Below, in pieces: positions 41,614-61,479 of a stretch of DNA of 64,000 nucleotides. A program made the position numbers and the translations under genes. Every line of letters begins with the position of its first letter. Position 1 is the stretch's first letter. Under the pieces are notes generated by a model, which saw only the letters and a program-made list of their open reading frames with translations, was not told where the DNA came from and did no database searches. Source of the stretch: Paracyclopina nana (Eukaryota; Arthropoda; Copepoda; Cyclopoida; Cyclopettidae). The stretch spans positions 4,650,001 through 4,714,000 of the forward strand of contig JAGUCH010000003.1 in NCBI GenBank assembly GCA_019096065.1, in the 5' to 3' direction.

Positions 41614-44516
41614 TTGCGTAGGGACAACCAGTCAATATCAGCTAGCGCTTCAATGACTTTCGTATGCCTGTCATCTTTCCATAATCTTTTCAGGGCCAAT
41701 TTTATGCCTGGTTGATTATCGCTGCGAATAGATTCTGGTGCTCCCCTTCGATAACAAAATCTCTTCAATCCATTTGTGATTGAGATGGCATCCAAAGCTT
41801 CTACTACCTCGGCGTGAATTGCCTTGGTATGGCGACATATGATGACCATGACAAACCACTGTACTGTGGCCCTACCTCTAACAACGTCGAATGGACCAGC
41901 AAAATCCAGGCTCACATGACGAAAAGGCAGCAAGTCCGTGTAGGGCACCGCATCTCTGGGAATGGGCGCCATGCAAGGGGTGATCGGGACATTTTTAATT
42001 TTTTGACATTCAATGCAGTGCTTTATCAAGTTTTCAGCTGCACTGTCTGCTCCCAGGACCCAATAGGTTGCTTTCAAACGGAGGATTAACTTACGTTTTC
42101 CAGCATGATGGCCGATCCATTGGTGCATTTGCGATGCCAGCGCTGTAGCCAGCGGTCCTTTTGGGATAATCAGTCGTTGTCGATTTAGCCACGGGAATTG
42201 CACCTCCGATAATCTTCCCAAAGTCCGCAATTCCATCTGCTGGCCAATGACAATTCGCAGGCCAGCCAGCTGTGACTTTTTGGGGAGTTTTCCATTAACT
42301 TTTAAATATTCGAGGTCTGGCAAAAACTGATCAATTTGCTCCCGCTTGATTATCATGATTTCAGCGTGTTCTCTGGCCAGTTGCGATAACAGACTTGACT
42401 TCGATGTTTCGATGGCGGATTGGAGTTGGTCAGAAGTCAGTGCTATTTGATCCACGGGCAGCTTGGTCAGGTTCCTCAGCCTGGCCTTGACAAGTAGCCT
42501 TGTCAAGTACAGTCTCACCCACGCTAACACGTTCACTGCCTTGCGAAATGATGAATATTTTGTATAATCAAAAACCTTCGCTTTATTTTTTAGCATCTTC
42601 CAGTCTGCAAAGCAGGGCTCCAAGGTGGCCGTCAACGGGGTGCTGCAATCGGTGTCCTCAGCTGTAGCCAGCGAGGCCAACAACACCGACTTGGCCTTTT
42701 CACACGTGACCTCTGGCAGAGATTCTTCGTCTTTGACTGGAGGCAACCATTTCGGGAATTGATCCTTTGGTCCCGCTGCCCAAGCCGGACCAGTAAACCA
42801 TAGCGGATTGGCAAGGAGTTCTCCTGGGGTCTGGAGGCGCGTGGGCAAATCGGCTGGGTTCTGCTTTCCTGGCACGTGTGCCCAGGTGTGATCTTTGGAT
42901 CGACGGTGGATCTCGCTGACTCTGTTTCCTACGAATGTCTTCCAGGTACGTCCAGGTTTCATGATCCATGCCAGCACGCATTGAGAATCCGTGAAAAAGT
43001 AGATTTGATTAATTGACGTATTAGCTAATAGAATTTTATCTTTTAGGCGGACTGAATTGGTCGCTCCCATCAGCTCCAAATCCGGGATGCTTCGCCTCTC
43101 ATTTAGTGGGGCCAGTTGACGTTTGCAAGCCAGTAAGTGCACTTCCACGTGTATGTCTGAGTATTCCACCCTTACGTAGGCAGTGACTGCATAGGCGAGC
43201 TCACTCGTGTCTGAAAACATGATTAGATCCACCGTAGCCGGTGATCTGCGGATTGCTCTGGGAAAAGTGAACTCGGTGATTTGTTGCATTTGGGCGATGG
43301 CTTCTCTCCATTTTTTCAGGACTCGCTCTAAATCGGGATCAATTATTTCATCTAGCGATGTATCCCAGTCGAGGTTATGCACAGTCCTTAAGGCTTGCAC
43401 CTGCTGCTGCACAATTTTTAGGATCAGGGTGATGGGCTCGAGTAGCCCTAGCGGGTCATAGATCTTAGCCTGAGCCCCCGCCAACTTTCGCATCGTGGTG
43501 GGAGGCGTCATGTAAGGGGAAAAATCGGGTGGCAGAAACGTTAGCACGTCTCTTGACAAGTCAATACACATTCCCAATGCTTTTATTTTTTGATCACATT
43601 CATCAGCCAAAACATGCACAGGACTTACGTGTTCGGTGTCAAGCCCTTCGAGTACTGATGGGTGGCTAGACTGCCATTTTCTCATGAATAGCTTCGCTGG
43701 CTCGGTCATCTCCATGCATTCCTTGACCACCAACTTGGCCTCAGCCTCGGTCTCAACCGCGTGCGGGATATCGTCCATGTAAGCGTCTTGCTTGAAAGCT
43801 TGCGTAGCAACTGTTTGATGCCTCTGCCTTGTTGCCTCCTGCATAGCTGCTAGCGAGGCTAAGATGGCCGCACGGTCCACTGTTGCGGGAGCCGTTTCAG
43901 TGGCAGTGGTTGGAACAGGATCAGAATTAGACTCAGCCATTGTAGGTGGTTGGTATCTCCGTGGTGCAGGGGTCTTCAAGGCTGCTGGGGTCTGAAATTC
44001 GTCTGACTGCGAATCGTCCAGCGGGCTGGCGTCAGGTGAAGCGAAAGTAACCTTTTGCGTTGGAGCGCCGTGTGATGAAAATGGCCTCGGCAAATTTGGC
44101 AGGCTTGAAGTAAAGAGGTTAGTAGACTCGAAACATGAAGGTCTTACTAGAGGCTGCGCTGATTGCGTAGCCGCAATGGTGTGTGGAGTTCGCTCGGCTA
44201 CTGAATCCTCGAGCACAGTCTGCATATGAACATCCCGTTGAATTGTCTCATCCAGTTCTTGCGGCTCATCAATCTCAGTGGCGGCAGTTTCGTCTTGAAT
44301 GACTACCAGCCAAGATTCATTTGATTCCTCTGAATCTGGTTGATTTGGAGGATCATCAGATGCAGGCATTGGCCTAGCGGCTTCAGCCTGGACTTGCTGC
44401 TCAATTTCTTCGTCCGTGGGAGGTGGCAGACCCAATCTGCGTCTGCTTCTCCTAATGTCGCGTTTGGGTGGCGTTGGAGTAGTGGAGGACTTCTTCCTCT
44501 TCTTTTTGTTTGACAT
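41529..44516 (-). CDS. Pol ORF of the BEL-type element, reverse transcriptase internally deleted
   Basis: 995 codons. Residues 1-235 are a lysine-rich start followed by acidic, proline-rich low complexity with no gag or protease motif visible. The sequence then passes directly to the RT active-site box DAYMDDIPHAV (Y246), without the RT fingers/palm that should precede it. The rest is typical Pao: YDPLGLLEPI, RNase H (MFSDTSELAYAV, TDSQCVLAWI, HVPGKQNPADLPTR), the integrase HHCC finger (HHAGKRKLILRLKATYW, HCIECQ) and the core aspartates in SLDFAGP and RSDNQPG. The frame is lost at a run of seven G (minus strand) near 41595-41601. This copy should not make an active reverse transcriptase. Confidence 0.88.
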   Translation of the reverse strand: MSNKKKRKKSSTTPTPPKRDIRRSRRRLGLPPPTDEEIEQQVQAEAARPMPASDDPPNQPDSEESNESWLVVIQDETAATEIDEPQELDETIQRDVHMQTVLEDSVAERTPHTIAATQSAQPLVRPSCFESTNLFTSSLPNLPRPFSSHGAPTQKVTFASPDASPLDDSQSDEFQTPAALKTPAPRRYQPPTMAESNSDPVPTTATETAPATVDRAAILASLAAMQEATRQRHQTVATQAFKQDAYMDDIPHAVETEAEAKLVVKECMEMTEPAKLFMRKWQSSHPSVLEGLDTEHVSPVHVLADECDQKIKALGMCIDLSRDVLTFLPPDFSPYMTPPTTMRKLAGAQAKIYDPLGLLEPITLILKIVQQQVQALRTVHNLDWDTSLDEIIDPDLERVLKKWREAIAQMQQITEFTFPRAIRRSPATVDLIMFSDTSELAYAVTAYVRVEYSDIHVEVHLLACKRQLAPLNERRSIPDLELMGATNSVRLKDKILLANTSINQIYFFTDSQCVLAWIMKPGRTWKTFVGNRVSEIHRRSKDHTWAHVPGKQNPADLPTRLQTPGELLANPLWFTGPAWAAGPKDQFPKWLPPVKDEESLPEVTCEKAKSVLLASLATAEDTDCSTPLTATLEPCFADWKMLKNKAKVFDYTKYSSFRKAVNVLAWVRLYLTRLLVKARLRNLTKLPVDQIALTSDQLQSAIETSKSSLLSQLAREHAEIMIIKREQIDQFLPDLEYLKVNGKLPKKSQLAGLRIVIGQQMELRTLGRLSEVQFPWLNRQRLIIPKGPLATALASQMHQWIGHHAGKRKLILRLKATYWVLGADSAAENLIKHCIECQKIKNVPITPCMAPIPRDAVPYTDLLPFRHVSLDFAGPFDVVRGRATVQWFVMVIICRHTKAIHAEVVEALDAISITNGLKRFCYRRGAPESIRSDNQPGIKLALKRLWKDDRHTKVIEALADIDWLSLRKWANEGGLKRGLSRPRTDHTSTAFPKQA

Positions 44517-44576
44517 TTACCTCCCTTGCCAAGTTTGAAGTCCCAGGTTCGGTCTCTTAGCAGAGGTTGGCACCAA

Positions 44577-44594
44577 TCCCGGGTCGCGGCACCA
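44577..44594 (-). other. Primer-binding site of the BEL-type element
   Basis: TGGTGCCGCGACCCGGGA starts three bases after the 5' LTR end on the minus strand. It begins with TGG, as expected for pairing with a tRNA CCA end. I do not assign the tRNA. Confidence 0.7.
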
Positions 44595-44597
44595 TTT

Positions 44598-44951
44598 TGT
44601 TCAAGCAAGAGGTACTTGTCCTTGGAAAGATCAAATAAAGTCTAATGAATAAAGGATCTATACTTGTCAAACGTCAATCAGCTGTCAAAACTTGACCAGC
44701 GCGGTAAAATCGGTAGTAGAGCGTCACAATCGGTAAAATGGGAGCCTTAGCAGGCTAGACTTGATGAAACAAAGGCCAAGATGAAGGCCCCCCTCGTTGG
44801 GGAGCAATGGCGGCCTTCAAGGACGAAGAATAGTAGATCTATCTCGTTCAAAGGTAAAACAGCAAGTGAATATATTCTGACAAAAAGGACGCTAGCTCAG
44901 TCAGCTAGCGCCCGCGCAAAATGCAAGGGCAGCACAAAGTGCTACCAGACA
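44598..44951 (-). repeat. 5' LTR of the BEL-type element
   Basis: Identical by eye to 37059-37412. It is followed outward by the TTAGA target copy at 44952-44956. Identity of the two LTRs implies a recent insertion. Confidence 0.95.
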
Positions 44952-45058
44952 TTAGATGATATATTTTTAATATGAATTACTTATTGCTTCAATAAGCATT
45001 TATTCAATCTACTTGCGCCTAGTTAATTTGCTTTCAGTTCAAATCTAGTGCAGTGCAC

Positions 45059-47331
45059 TTAAACATCTATAGGCACTGCATCAGCTTTTCTGGGATTTTT
45101 GGAGGGCCTTTGCATCGCTTTGAGCTCATCAAGCTCATCATCGATAGCCCTAAATTGCCATCCCCAAGAAGCATTGTACAAGAATGGTCTGTGATCAAAT
45201 CTGTTGTCATCTGGACTGTAAGTTTCAGCATGGTAAGATGGCGTTAGTACAGTCATCTTGTGCCTGTTGATTGAGTAGAATCTGAAGAAAAGCTTCACTT
45301 TCTGAGCCACCTCCTCTGGGCTCAAGGATCCATCATTAAGAGTTGACCACTTGTGCAGCAACTTGCAAAACATTGAATATGGCCCACATTTCGACTGAGA
45401 TCTGAGCTTCCCATAAACACTTAATTCATCATAAGACATGCCTAAACAATATAAAAAATACTTAGTTTACTATATCAAAATATAATTCATCTTACCCATG
45501 TCTTCCTCATCACTTTGCACAATTTGCCCCCCTGAGAGTGGTTCGAGCTCAGCAGTTGGCTTTGCTATCAAAATTTCACAAAGGGAACTAAGATCAAATT
45601 TCTTAGCTGCATAAGCCAAAAAGCTTTTAAGATCAGTCTTCGAAATGCCTCCTATGGGATTGACATCTGCAGATGAGCAATCATATTTAGTCATATATCC
45701 TCTAAGAGCTTCATCCACATTTGCTGATCCCAAGACCAAAAGCCCACCAGGCCTATTTCTTGCCCATAAGACAAGCTGAGCAAAGAGATAGGCAATAACC
45801 ATCCTGGATCTTGCTTGGACATTTTGTAGGGCAACATTCTCCCTGACAGTGCCTCCATGCGCAGCAAAAATGGGCTTTTTGCCCTGACAGGAGTCAGCAA
45901 AAATGTCAATGAATGCATCCACAGCTTTATCAATTTTGATGGCTAAATGATAGCTCCCAATTTGATTTCCAAGCATTGCAGCTCTGTTATTAGTTTCAGA
46001 GGAGCTGTTCTTTGTGCCCATATAGACTGTGACAAAGAGTCTACTGCAAAGCTCCTTTGGATCGATTGGAGTGTATTTGGGGTCAGCCACAACTCTTCTG
46101 ACATCCGAAAGAGCCTTGGAGTTTCCCTGCCTAATGGATTCCACAACCATATTGCACATTGAGAAAACAATTGTAGCAGTGCTTGAAGAATCCAGACCTC
46201 CAGACAGAGGCAACAAGAATCCTCCCTGCCCACTTCTTCTCAAGTAATCCCATAACCAACAAGCTGGCCCTTGGGCAATCTCCTCTTCAGGACTGTTATA
46301 CTTCCAATCAATGATACTGCTAGTGGGCAAACCTACATCTTGATGGTCCGATAGTGCAAAGCAAGTGACATCAATCCTCGGATAGGCGGGAGCGTGTGAG
46401 GCTCTCAAATTTCTGCTTCGTATGGCGTTTCTGTAAGATCTGATCTCTTCCAAGTCCATAGTGGCAGTTGCCACCTCTACTTCCTCTATGCCAAATTGTT
46501 CGGTCCGGCCAACAATGAATCCATTCAGTGCCAAACACGAGCACCCATTAAAGTAAACCCGTTCACCATCACATCCTCTCAAATTGGAGAAAAGGTAAAT
46601 GCCACCACACTTGGCAGTAGCATCTCTGATGAGATTGACTGACACATAAGCCTTCCTTAACTCCATGTAAGAACCAGATGAGTTGACGATGATTTCAACT
46701 CCATCAAGACTCATGTCAATGTGAGTGCTTTTTGGGTTCCACAACTCTTCGCAAATCTCATAGCCAATGACAGTGTCTTGTAAGGCTAAGACAGCATCAC
46801 CGAAAGGCACTTTGTCTTGACCAGTGACCCTCTGTATGATTCTAGGCAAGTAAAAGTCTTCAGTACTCCTTTTCTTGGTCCATGCAGTGAACCATCTAGT
46901 TTCTCTGTAGTTGCCATCATCACAATTAGCCAATTTTGGACGGACTAAGAGAATTTTTTTGTTCAAAAACACAACCCTGCAGTTATAGGTGACATTTTTG
47001 TGCATGACAGGCATGCCAACATCAATCTACAGGCAGAATCAGTCAATTAATCCTAATTTCCATGCATTGCTAGGGTGCTTACCAAGATGTTTTGACACCA
47101 TTCATGCTCCAAAAGAGACCTCAAAACTTGCCAAGAGTGAAGTAAAGTGTCGGACTCATAGAAGTGGTCTTGACAGTTGTACCCAGTGATTTCTAATTCA
47201 GGGCCAGACCGGTATTTGGCTCCAGCCTTCTTAGCCAAGTGAATGCTGGCCAAAATCCTTTCCAGGTTGCCATCAAAATCCAAAGCCCACTGATTCAGTG
47301 TACTGACAGCCAAAGTAACTTTTCGGCCCAT
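45059..47331 (-). CDS. NADSYN1: Glutamine-dependent NAD+ synthetase
   Basis: The enzyme makes NAD from nicotinic acid adenine dinucleotide, ATP and glutamine, the last step of the Preiss-Handler and de novo pathways. Exons are 47331-47083, 47026-45496 and 45441-45059, giving 720 aa (human 706). The amino half is a carbon-nitrogen hydrolase (glutaminase) domain with the nucleophile cysteine near 172 in GYEICEELW. The carboxyl half is the synthetase with P-loop [12 protein letters not shown] near 355 and [16 protein letters not shown]. Both active sites look intact. The stop is 107 bases from the retrotransposon, which therefore lies in or just beyond the 3' UTR. Confidence 0.97.
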
Positions 47332-47893
47332 GATTCAGAACGAAAATGGCGTTGGAGCAAGGATTTTTTGAGAGTTATTGATCAAGCTTTCGTGACACTT
47401 TGAGGGGAGTTTATGTTTTGAGTAGCTGACAGCTCACCTCATGCTGCATTATTGGTACAATATAAATAATTCTCAATGGACAAGGAGAGGAAACATGCAC
47501 TTTCTACCCAATGCTAATGTATTTTTGGTTTAACGCAGTCTTTCGGTCAATTTTTTCAGATTTGTTTGACAAACCTGTAAAACAGCACTATTACTTCGAA
47601 TTTGTTTATGTTTTCAGATTTCAATTGATGCATCAGCTTAAGACCCAAGCTAACTAATACTTCATTGGAAAAAGCAAAATTGGGATGGTTAGTTTCACAT
47701 CTAGCGACTTTTCTATATAAAAGAAAAGTTAAACTTTCATGGCAATTTGCGTGGCACTCTGTGATGTACACTTAACAAAAAGAATAATAATTAAGCATGA
47801 AAAAATAGATTTTTTAATTTGTCTTAGGGGTTTATTAACGTTATAACACTATAAAATACCTTGCATAGAAATATTTGCAACGGCGTGCTACTA
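47332..47893. other. Intergenic region NADSYN1 / SPRYD3
   Basis: 562 AT-rich bases contain the NADSYN1 promoter and the SPRYD3 3' end. No gene or repeat is recognised. Confidence 0.55.
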
Positions 47894-49684
47894 TCAACCA
47901 GATAAGGGCCTCAAGTCAACTCTGACCTTCTCTTGTGAGCTCATCATGCCCACAGTGGGAAAAAATCCACCTCTTGGAATTCGAGCCTCACGCTTGCCGA
48001 TAATGTTGCCATTTCTAGTAAAGTAGATTTGGACTTTCACTCCATTCTGCATGTAGTTGCGATCACTCCACCAATCTTCATCATCAGCAGAATCACTTGG
48101 GTAGTCAACAGGACCAGCAGCTATAACATTGCGACCTATTTCAACGCCAACTGAGTATGGATCTCCTGCAGCACCTCCTTGTTGGTCAAGTTCATCATCA
48201 CTATCACTTCTACACTCGTAGTTCCTGGGGAACAGTACACCGCACCCCATAATGTCTCCCTTATGGCATCTCGGACCAAAAGGAGAGCCCACACCGCTGC
48301 CAGCAAAAACCTTCCCATCATCTGCATGATACGCTATTGAGCCTCTGTTCCAACCAGGATGTCTGTTTTTCGGATAGTCTTTCCGGGTCAAACCAATGGC
48401 AATGAAGCACCTGAGGCCAGGATCTATGATCTTTTTTTTGCAAAAAATAATATAAATATATTACAGACCAAAGTTTAGTTTTTAAAATTATTACCTCGAT
48501 TTCAAAATAGTGATGTCTTGTGCTCATTGGATGCTTCGCTTGAGCAAGCCCCACGTCATCATGGGACTTGCCTCTCCCGACATACTCCAAAATGGGCCCA
48601 TTGAGCCGAATGTCGTGCAGGCTAAGCCAGTCGTCCTCACAATTATCCACCATCATCATGATGTCCTCTTCAGGAATGTACCTTAAATTGCTGCGGAGCA
48701 TGACCGATTCCCCGGCACTTCGCATTGACACCGCTAAAAATAGTCCTCCAGGTGGCATTTGAAGGCGGATAGGAAACATGGCAAGTTCTTTGCCGTTGTG
48801 AGTGAAGAAAATGGTCGACGATGCGTATTTGATGCCGCATCCGATTTTGTCTCCCACATCAGCTCTTGGTCCGAAAGCAGCGCATTTCACTTCTCGGCCT
48901 TCGTACTGCAGCACATCACCAGGGCTGTAAGCATACGAGTCTGGCACACACCCCGGCTGAGTTTCCAAGGAGAAAAAGCGACTCACAATACCGACAGACA
49001 CAGTGAGGTAGCCGGCTCCTTTTTCGAGAATTTCAACCTCAAAGTAGTTTGCTTCAGCGCTAAAAAACCAATAATAAGCGCTAACCAGACAGGAAGTACA
49101 AAAACTTGGATAAAGTACCTGAAAGCCCTGCCACCAACATAGACACCAACGGCATCAGGCCGCTCAGGGTCTGGCTGATATGTGATGACGCCACCTTTGA
49201 CAGACAGGTTTTTGGCTCTATGTACGTCTTCTTCCTCTTTGGCAATTGATGCCTGCCTGATGAACTGGTTGCCCTGCCTCCCCTCAAGAAATGCCTGGAT
49301 TTCCGCCTGAGCTCTGACAATGTCCACTTCTCCGGCTCCCCCTCGAATCGCACCTCCTCGAGGAACTTGAACTTGACGATGGGGAGCTCGCATGACATGA
49401 GGAAATGCGCCGTTCATCACTCCCATCATCATCACTGGAGGTTCGAGCAAGGGATCAACTGGGACAGCGCCCACTGGCGGCGGGGGAGGCGGTAAGGCGA
49501 CTTCAGCGGCAACTCCCGCGAGAGGAAAAGGCCTTTGAGCCCCTTGGCCAGCACCCCTAAGATCATGGTCATCATTGCCACCACCAGCAGGAGCAGCTAA
49601 AGCACCGCGTTGTCTCTCGGCTCTCTGTCTTATGATGGCCACAATTTGCTCCCTTGATGCTGGCTGCATCAAACGGTGCTCCAT
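47894..49684 (-). CDS. SPRYD3: SPRY domain-containing protein 3
   Basis: Exons are 49684-49119, 49059-48495 and 48430-47894, giving 555 aa (human about 442). Two SPRY domains are visible. One runs from about 145 to 300 (GVYVGGRAF, FEVEILEKG, VGDKIGCGI, FFTHNGKEL). The other runs from about 345 to 550 (FEIEIIDPG, GWNRGSIAYHADDGKVFAGS, KGDIMGCGVLFPRNY, IYFTRNGNIIGKREA). The extra length is an amino-terminal Gly/Pro-rich region of about 110 residues with a proline run. SPRY domains mediate protein binding; the partner is unknown. The acceptor of exon 3 is purine-rich (CAAAAAAAAG) and unusual, but the family alignment across it is good. Confidence 0.92.
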
Positions 49685-50465
49685 TTTGGAAAACTGGAGC
49701 TATTTTGCTTTCAAGAAATGTTCACATTTTCGCGATAGACTTCGCTGATTCACCTCATTCGGTGATTTCGGTCTTCTGAAATTACGTTCTGTCAGAGCGC
49801 ACTCGCGGAACAGCGCACAGCAGACTTAGGCGCACAGCTGCTGCTGTTGCTGCTCAGTCTCCGTGTTGCTGTATCTTTCACGGGTGTCTATTTACCACTC
49901 GAGAGGCAAAATATCCCTCAGTGACGGATCAATTAATGGAATCATTTTTATAAAAGCTCAATGACCGTTTGGCAAAAAATAAGCATTTAGTACTTATGGA
50001 CTCATAGATAAAACCATTTTTAATTTCTGTCAAGTTAATTTTTTATTTCAGATGGACCAAGCCATATTTCCCGTGCAGGAGTGGTAGATAAATTCGTAAA
50101 TGCCTCAATTTAATTAAACGTTTTTTCTTTGTTAGTGGAAGCCACCAGAAAGACTTTTTTAAGCCTCTGATATTAATCTCAAGCACTTTTTCAAATCATT
50201 TCAGATGCCACGGAGCTTTTTGATTCAGGCTTAGTGATGATAAAAAATAAATATTTCACTTCAGTGGAAAAAATGCTATTTTATAGCGTTTTGTATTATT
50301 ATGAAATTGTCAAAATGTCGAGTCATAACTTGATCTAAGTCGATCCGGTATTATAGGTACATTTAAAAAGCCTCTGTATCACGACTGCCGGCGTTACGTC
50401 CTTAAGCGACGTGTTACATCGATAGTTTTCAATATCTTACGAAATAAGCAATTTCACTTGGCAAA
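49685..50465. other. Divergent intergenic region SPRYD3 / VCP
   Basis: 781 bases separate two start codons facing away from each other and presumably contain both promoters. No motif is strong enough to call. Confidence 0.55.
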
Positions 50466-53761
<3,296 letters not shown>

Positions 53762-53814
53762 ATTATTCTGAACAAGAACTGCTTTTCCCTTTATGTAAAA
53801 ATTATTTGGTAAAA

Positions 53815-53820
53815 AATAAA
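53815..53820 (+). terminator. Polyadenylation signal of VCP
   Basis: AATAAA lies 53 bases after the stop, in the 146-base convergent gap with OPA3. Confidence 0.55.
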
Positions 53821-53907
53821 GTAAACGAACCTTTCGTCCAAAGTTAGATATGGTGACAAGACTAATCGTGTTTATTAGAGGTGCCAGGCATGATCAGAAA
53901 AACAAAA

Positions 53908-54588
53908 TTAAACTGAATGAAGGCTCATTTGAAGAACAGCGCTCAAGATTGGTTTTTGAGCCAACTCATCTTGCAAGGAGTAATTACTAAATGATACCTC
54001 CTGGGGTGTTTGTGTGGATTTTGAACCCGATCCCAAGCCGAGGAACCCTGTATTTTTCTTGTTCACGCTCTCGAGGCCGTCTTTAAGAGCAATTGTGATT
54101 CTCGAAAGTTCTCGTATTTGAGCAGCTTGCTCTTCGACTGTGAAAGCAATTCTATCGACTTGTTCACGAAGTTCGTTCTTCTCCTTTTCTATGACAGCAT
54201 TCTTGGCATCCTCCTTTTCACTTTGTCTCCGATATTCGATTACCAAAAGTATGGTGGCAACAGACAATATTATGAATTCGGAGAGGAGCTACAAGTTTGA
54301 GGCATTAAAAAACCTCAAGCAAAATTACCTTATATAGGTTACCTGAGATCCTGTATCAATAGCTTTTTTCTCGTCCAACTTCGGCACTTTTGTGACTTTG
54401 CCCAAGTTCAAAATACGCATGCGGACCTTGACGTCTGCCCAATGAAAAATCTGTGCCACAGGAATGCAGACATAGTCCCTGAAGATTTTAGAGCTTCTAG
54501 CTCGACTAGCAATGCTGTTTGCCAATGGCTTCGAAATTTGCTTCACTAATAGTACACCCAACTTGGCCAGGGGGAAGGCCGCCACCAT
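53908..54588 (-). CDS. OPA3: OPA3 mitochondrial membrane protein
   Basis: Exons are 54588-54343 and 54288-53908, giving 208 aa (human 179). The family start FPLAKLGVLLVKQISKPLAN is intact. It is followed by FRDYVCIPVAQIFHW, an isolated hydrophobic segment (LLSEFIILSVATILLVIEY) and a carboxyl coiled coil (about 110-165). OPA3 acts in mitochondrial morphology and lipid metabolism; mutations cause optic atrophy type 3 in humans. The carboxyl tail after the coiled coil is serine-rich and unconserved. Confidence 0.94.
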
Positions 54589-55588
54589 TTTCGAACTGAC
54601 AACTTTCCTCGAAGACTATTGTTTGTTTACATTGAAAGCAGAAGTCAGCTAACGTCGCTCAATTTCGCGGAAAATTTGAAATGATACTTGACGCACTTTT
54701 AAAAAAGTAGCTGAAATTGGCCTAATCGTAACTCATGACTTTTATTCAATCACAATCGGCAACGAAGAGTAAAAGCGTGGCTTTGCAAGAAACTAACAAA
54801 CTGGATAACAACTTGACGACTAATCAATATTGGGAAAAATCATGGCTGCTCCACCACAATGAACTTTTGATTCCTTCAATTTGGCGATAGCTTTGAGCAT
54901 ATCTTCGTTGGTGATGTCTCGCAGAGCATCACATGACACATCCTCGTTGCTGCGAGCCTTGAGAGCCATCAACTCTCTCATTCTATACACCGAAGCCGTT
55001 CTGCAAGCTTCCCGCAAATCGGACCCAGAAAAGCCCTCGGTTAAGTTAGACAGCCTAATATAGTCAACAGAACTGCAAACCGCCTCCATTTCAAGGATCC
55101 TCTGGAGAATGGCCTTGCGCTGGTGGATATCGGGAAGCCCCACATGAAATGTAGCGGGCATTCGCCTCAAAATTGCCTTGTCCACATCTTTCGGCCTGTT
55201 GGTAGCTCCCATGACTACCACAGTAGCTTCCTGGTTGGTCTCAAGGCCATCCCACATTTGCATGAACTGAGCCTTCACCATAGCAGTAGCTTCATGATCA
55301 TGCGAGTCGCGAACTCGTAGCAAGGAGTCAATTTCGTCAATGAAAATAATACAAGGCGAGAGCTTCGTTGCTAGAGTGAAAACTGCAGTGGCCAGCTTTT
55401 GTGATTCTCCGTACCACTTGTCGGTGATTTGCGAGACATCCAAGTTGACGAATCTTGCTCCAGCCTCTTTTGCAGTTGCTTTAGCAATCATAGTTTTGCC
55501 ACATCCTGGAAAGAAACTTATGAGGCAAGATGGTCTAAACGTAGAAAATTGATTTCTCACCTGGGGGCCCGTGGAGCAAAACACCCCT

Positions 55589-61479
<5,891 letters not shown>

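Larger units (their letters stand above)
37059..44951 (-). mobile_element. BEL/Pao-type LTR retrotransposon, complete insertion with defective pol
   Basis: This is a 7,893-bp insertion transcribed on the minus strand, with 354-bp LTRs identical by eye, each starting TG and ending CA. A 5-bp target duplication TTAGA lies at 37054-37058 and 44952-44956, as is usual for BEL/Pao. A primer-binding site and polypurine tract flank the interior. In transcript order the interior has a pol ORF (44516-41529) starting with a low-complexity leader and then the YMDD box, RNase H and integrase. Next comes an integrase carboxyl ORF in another frame (41613-40774), then a 1045-aa gag-like ORF (40645-37508). 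The element looks GC-richer than its surroundings. It lies 107 bases past the NADSYN1 stop codon. Confidence 0.93.
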
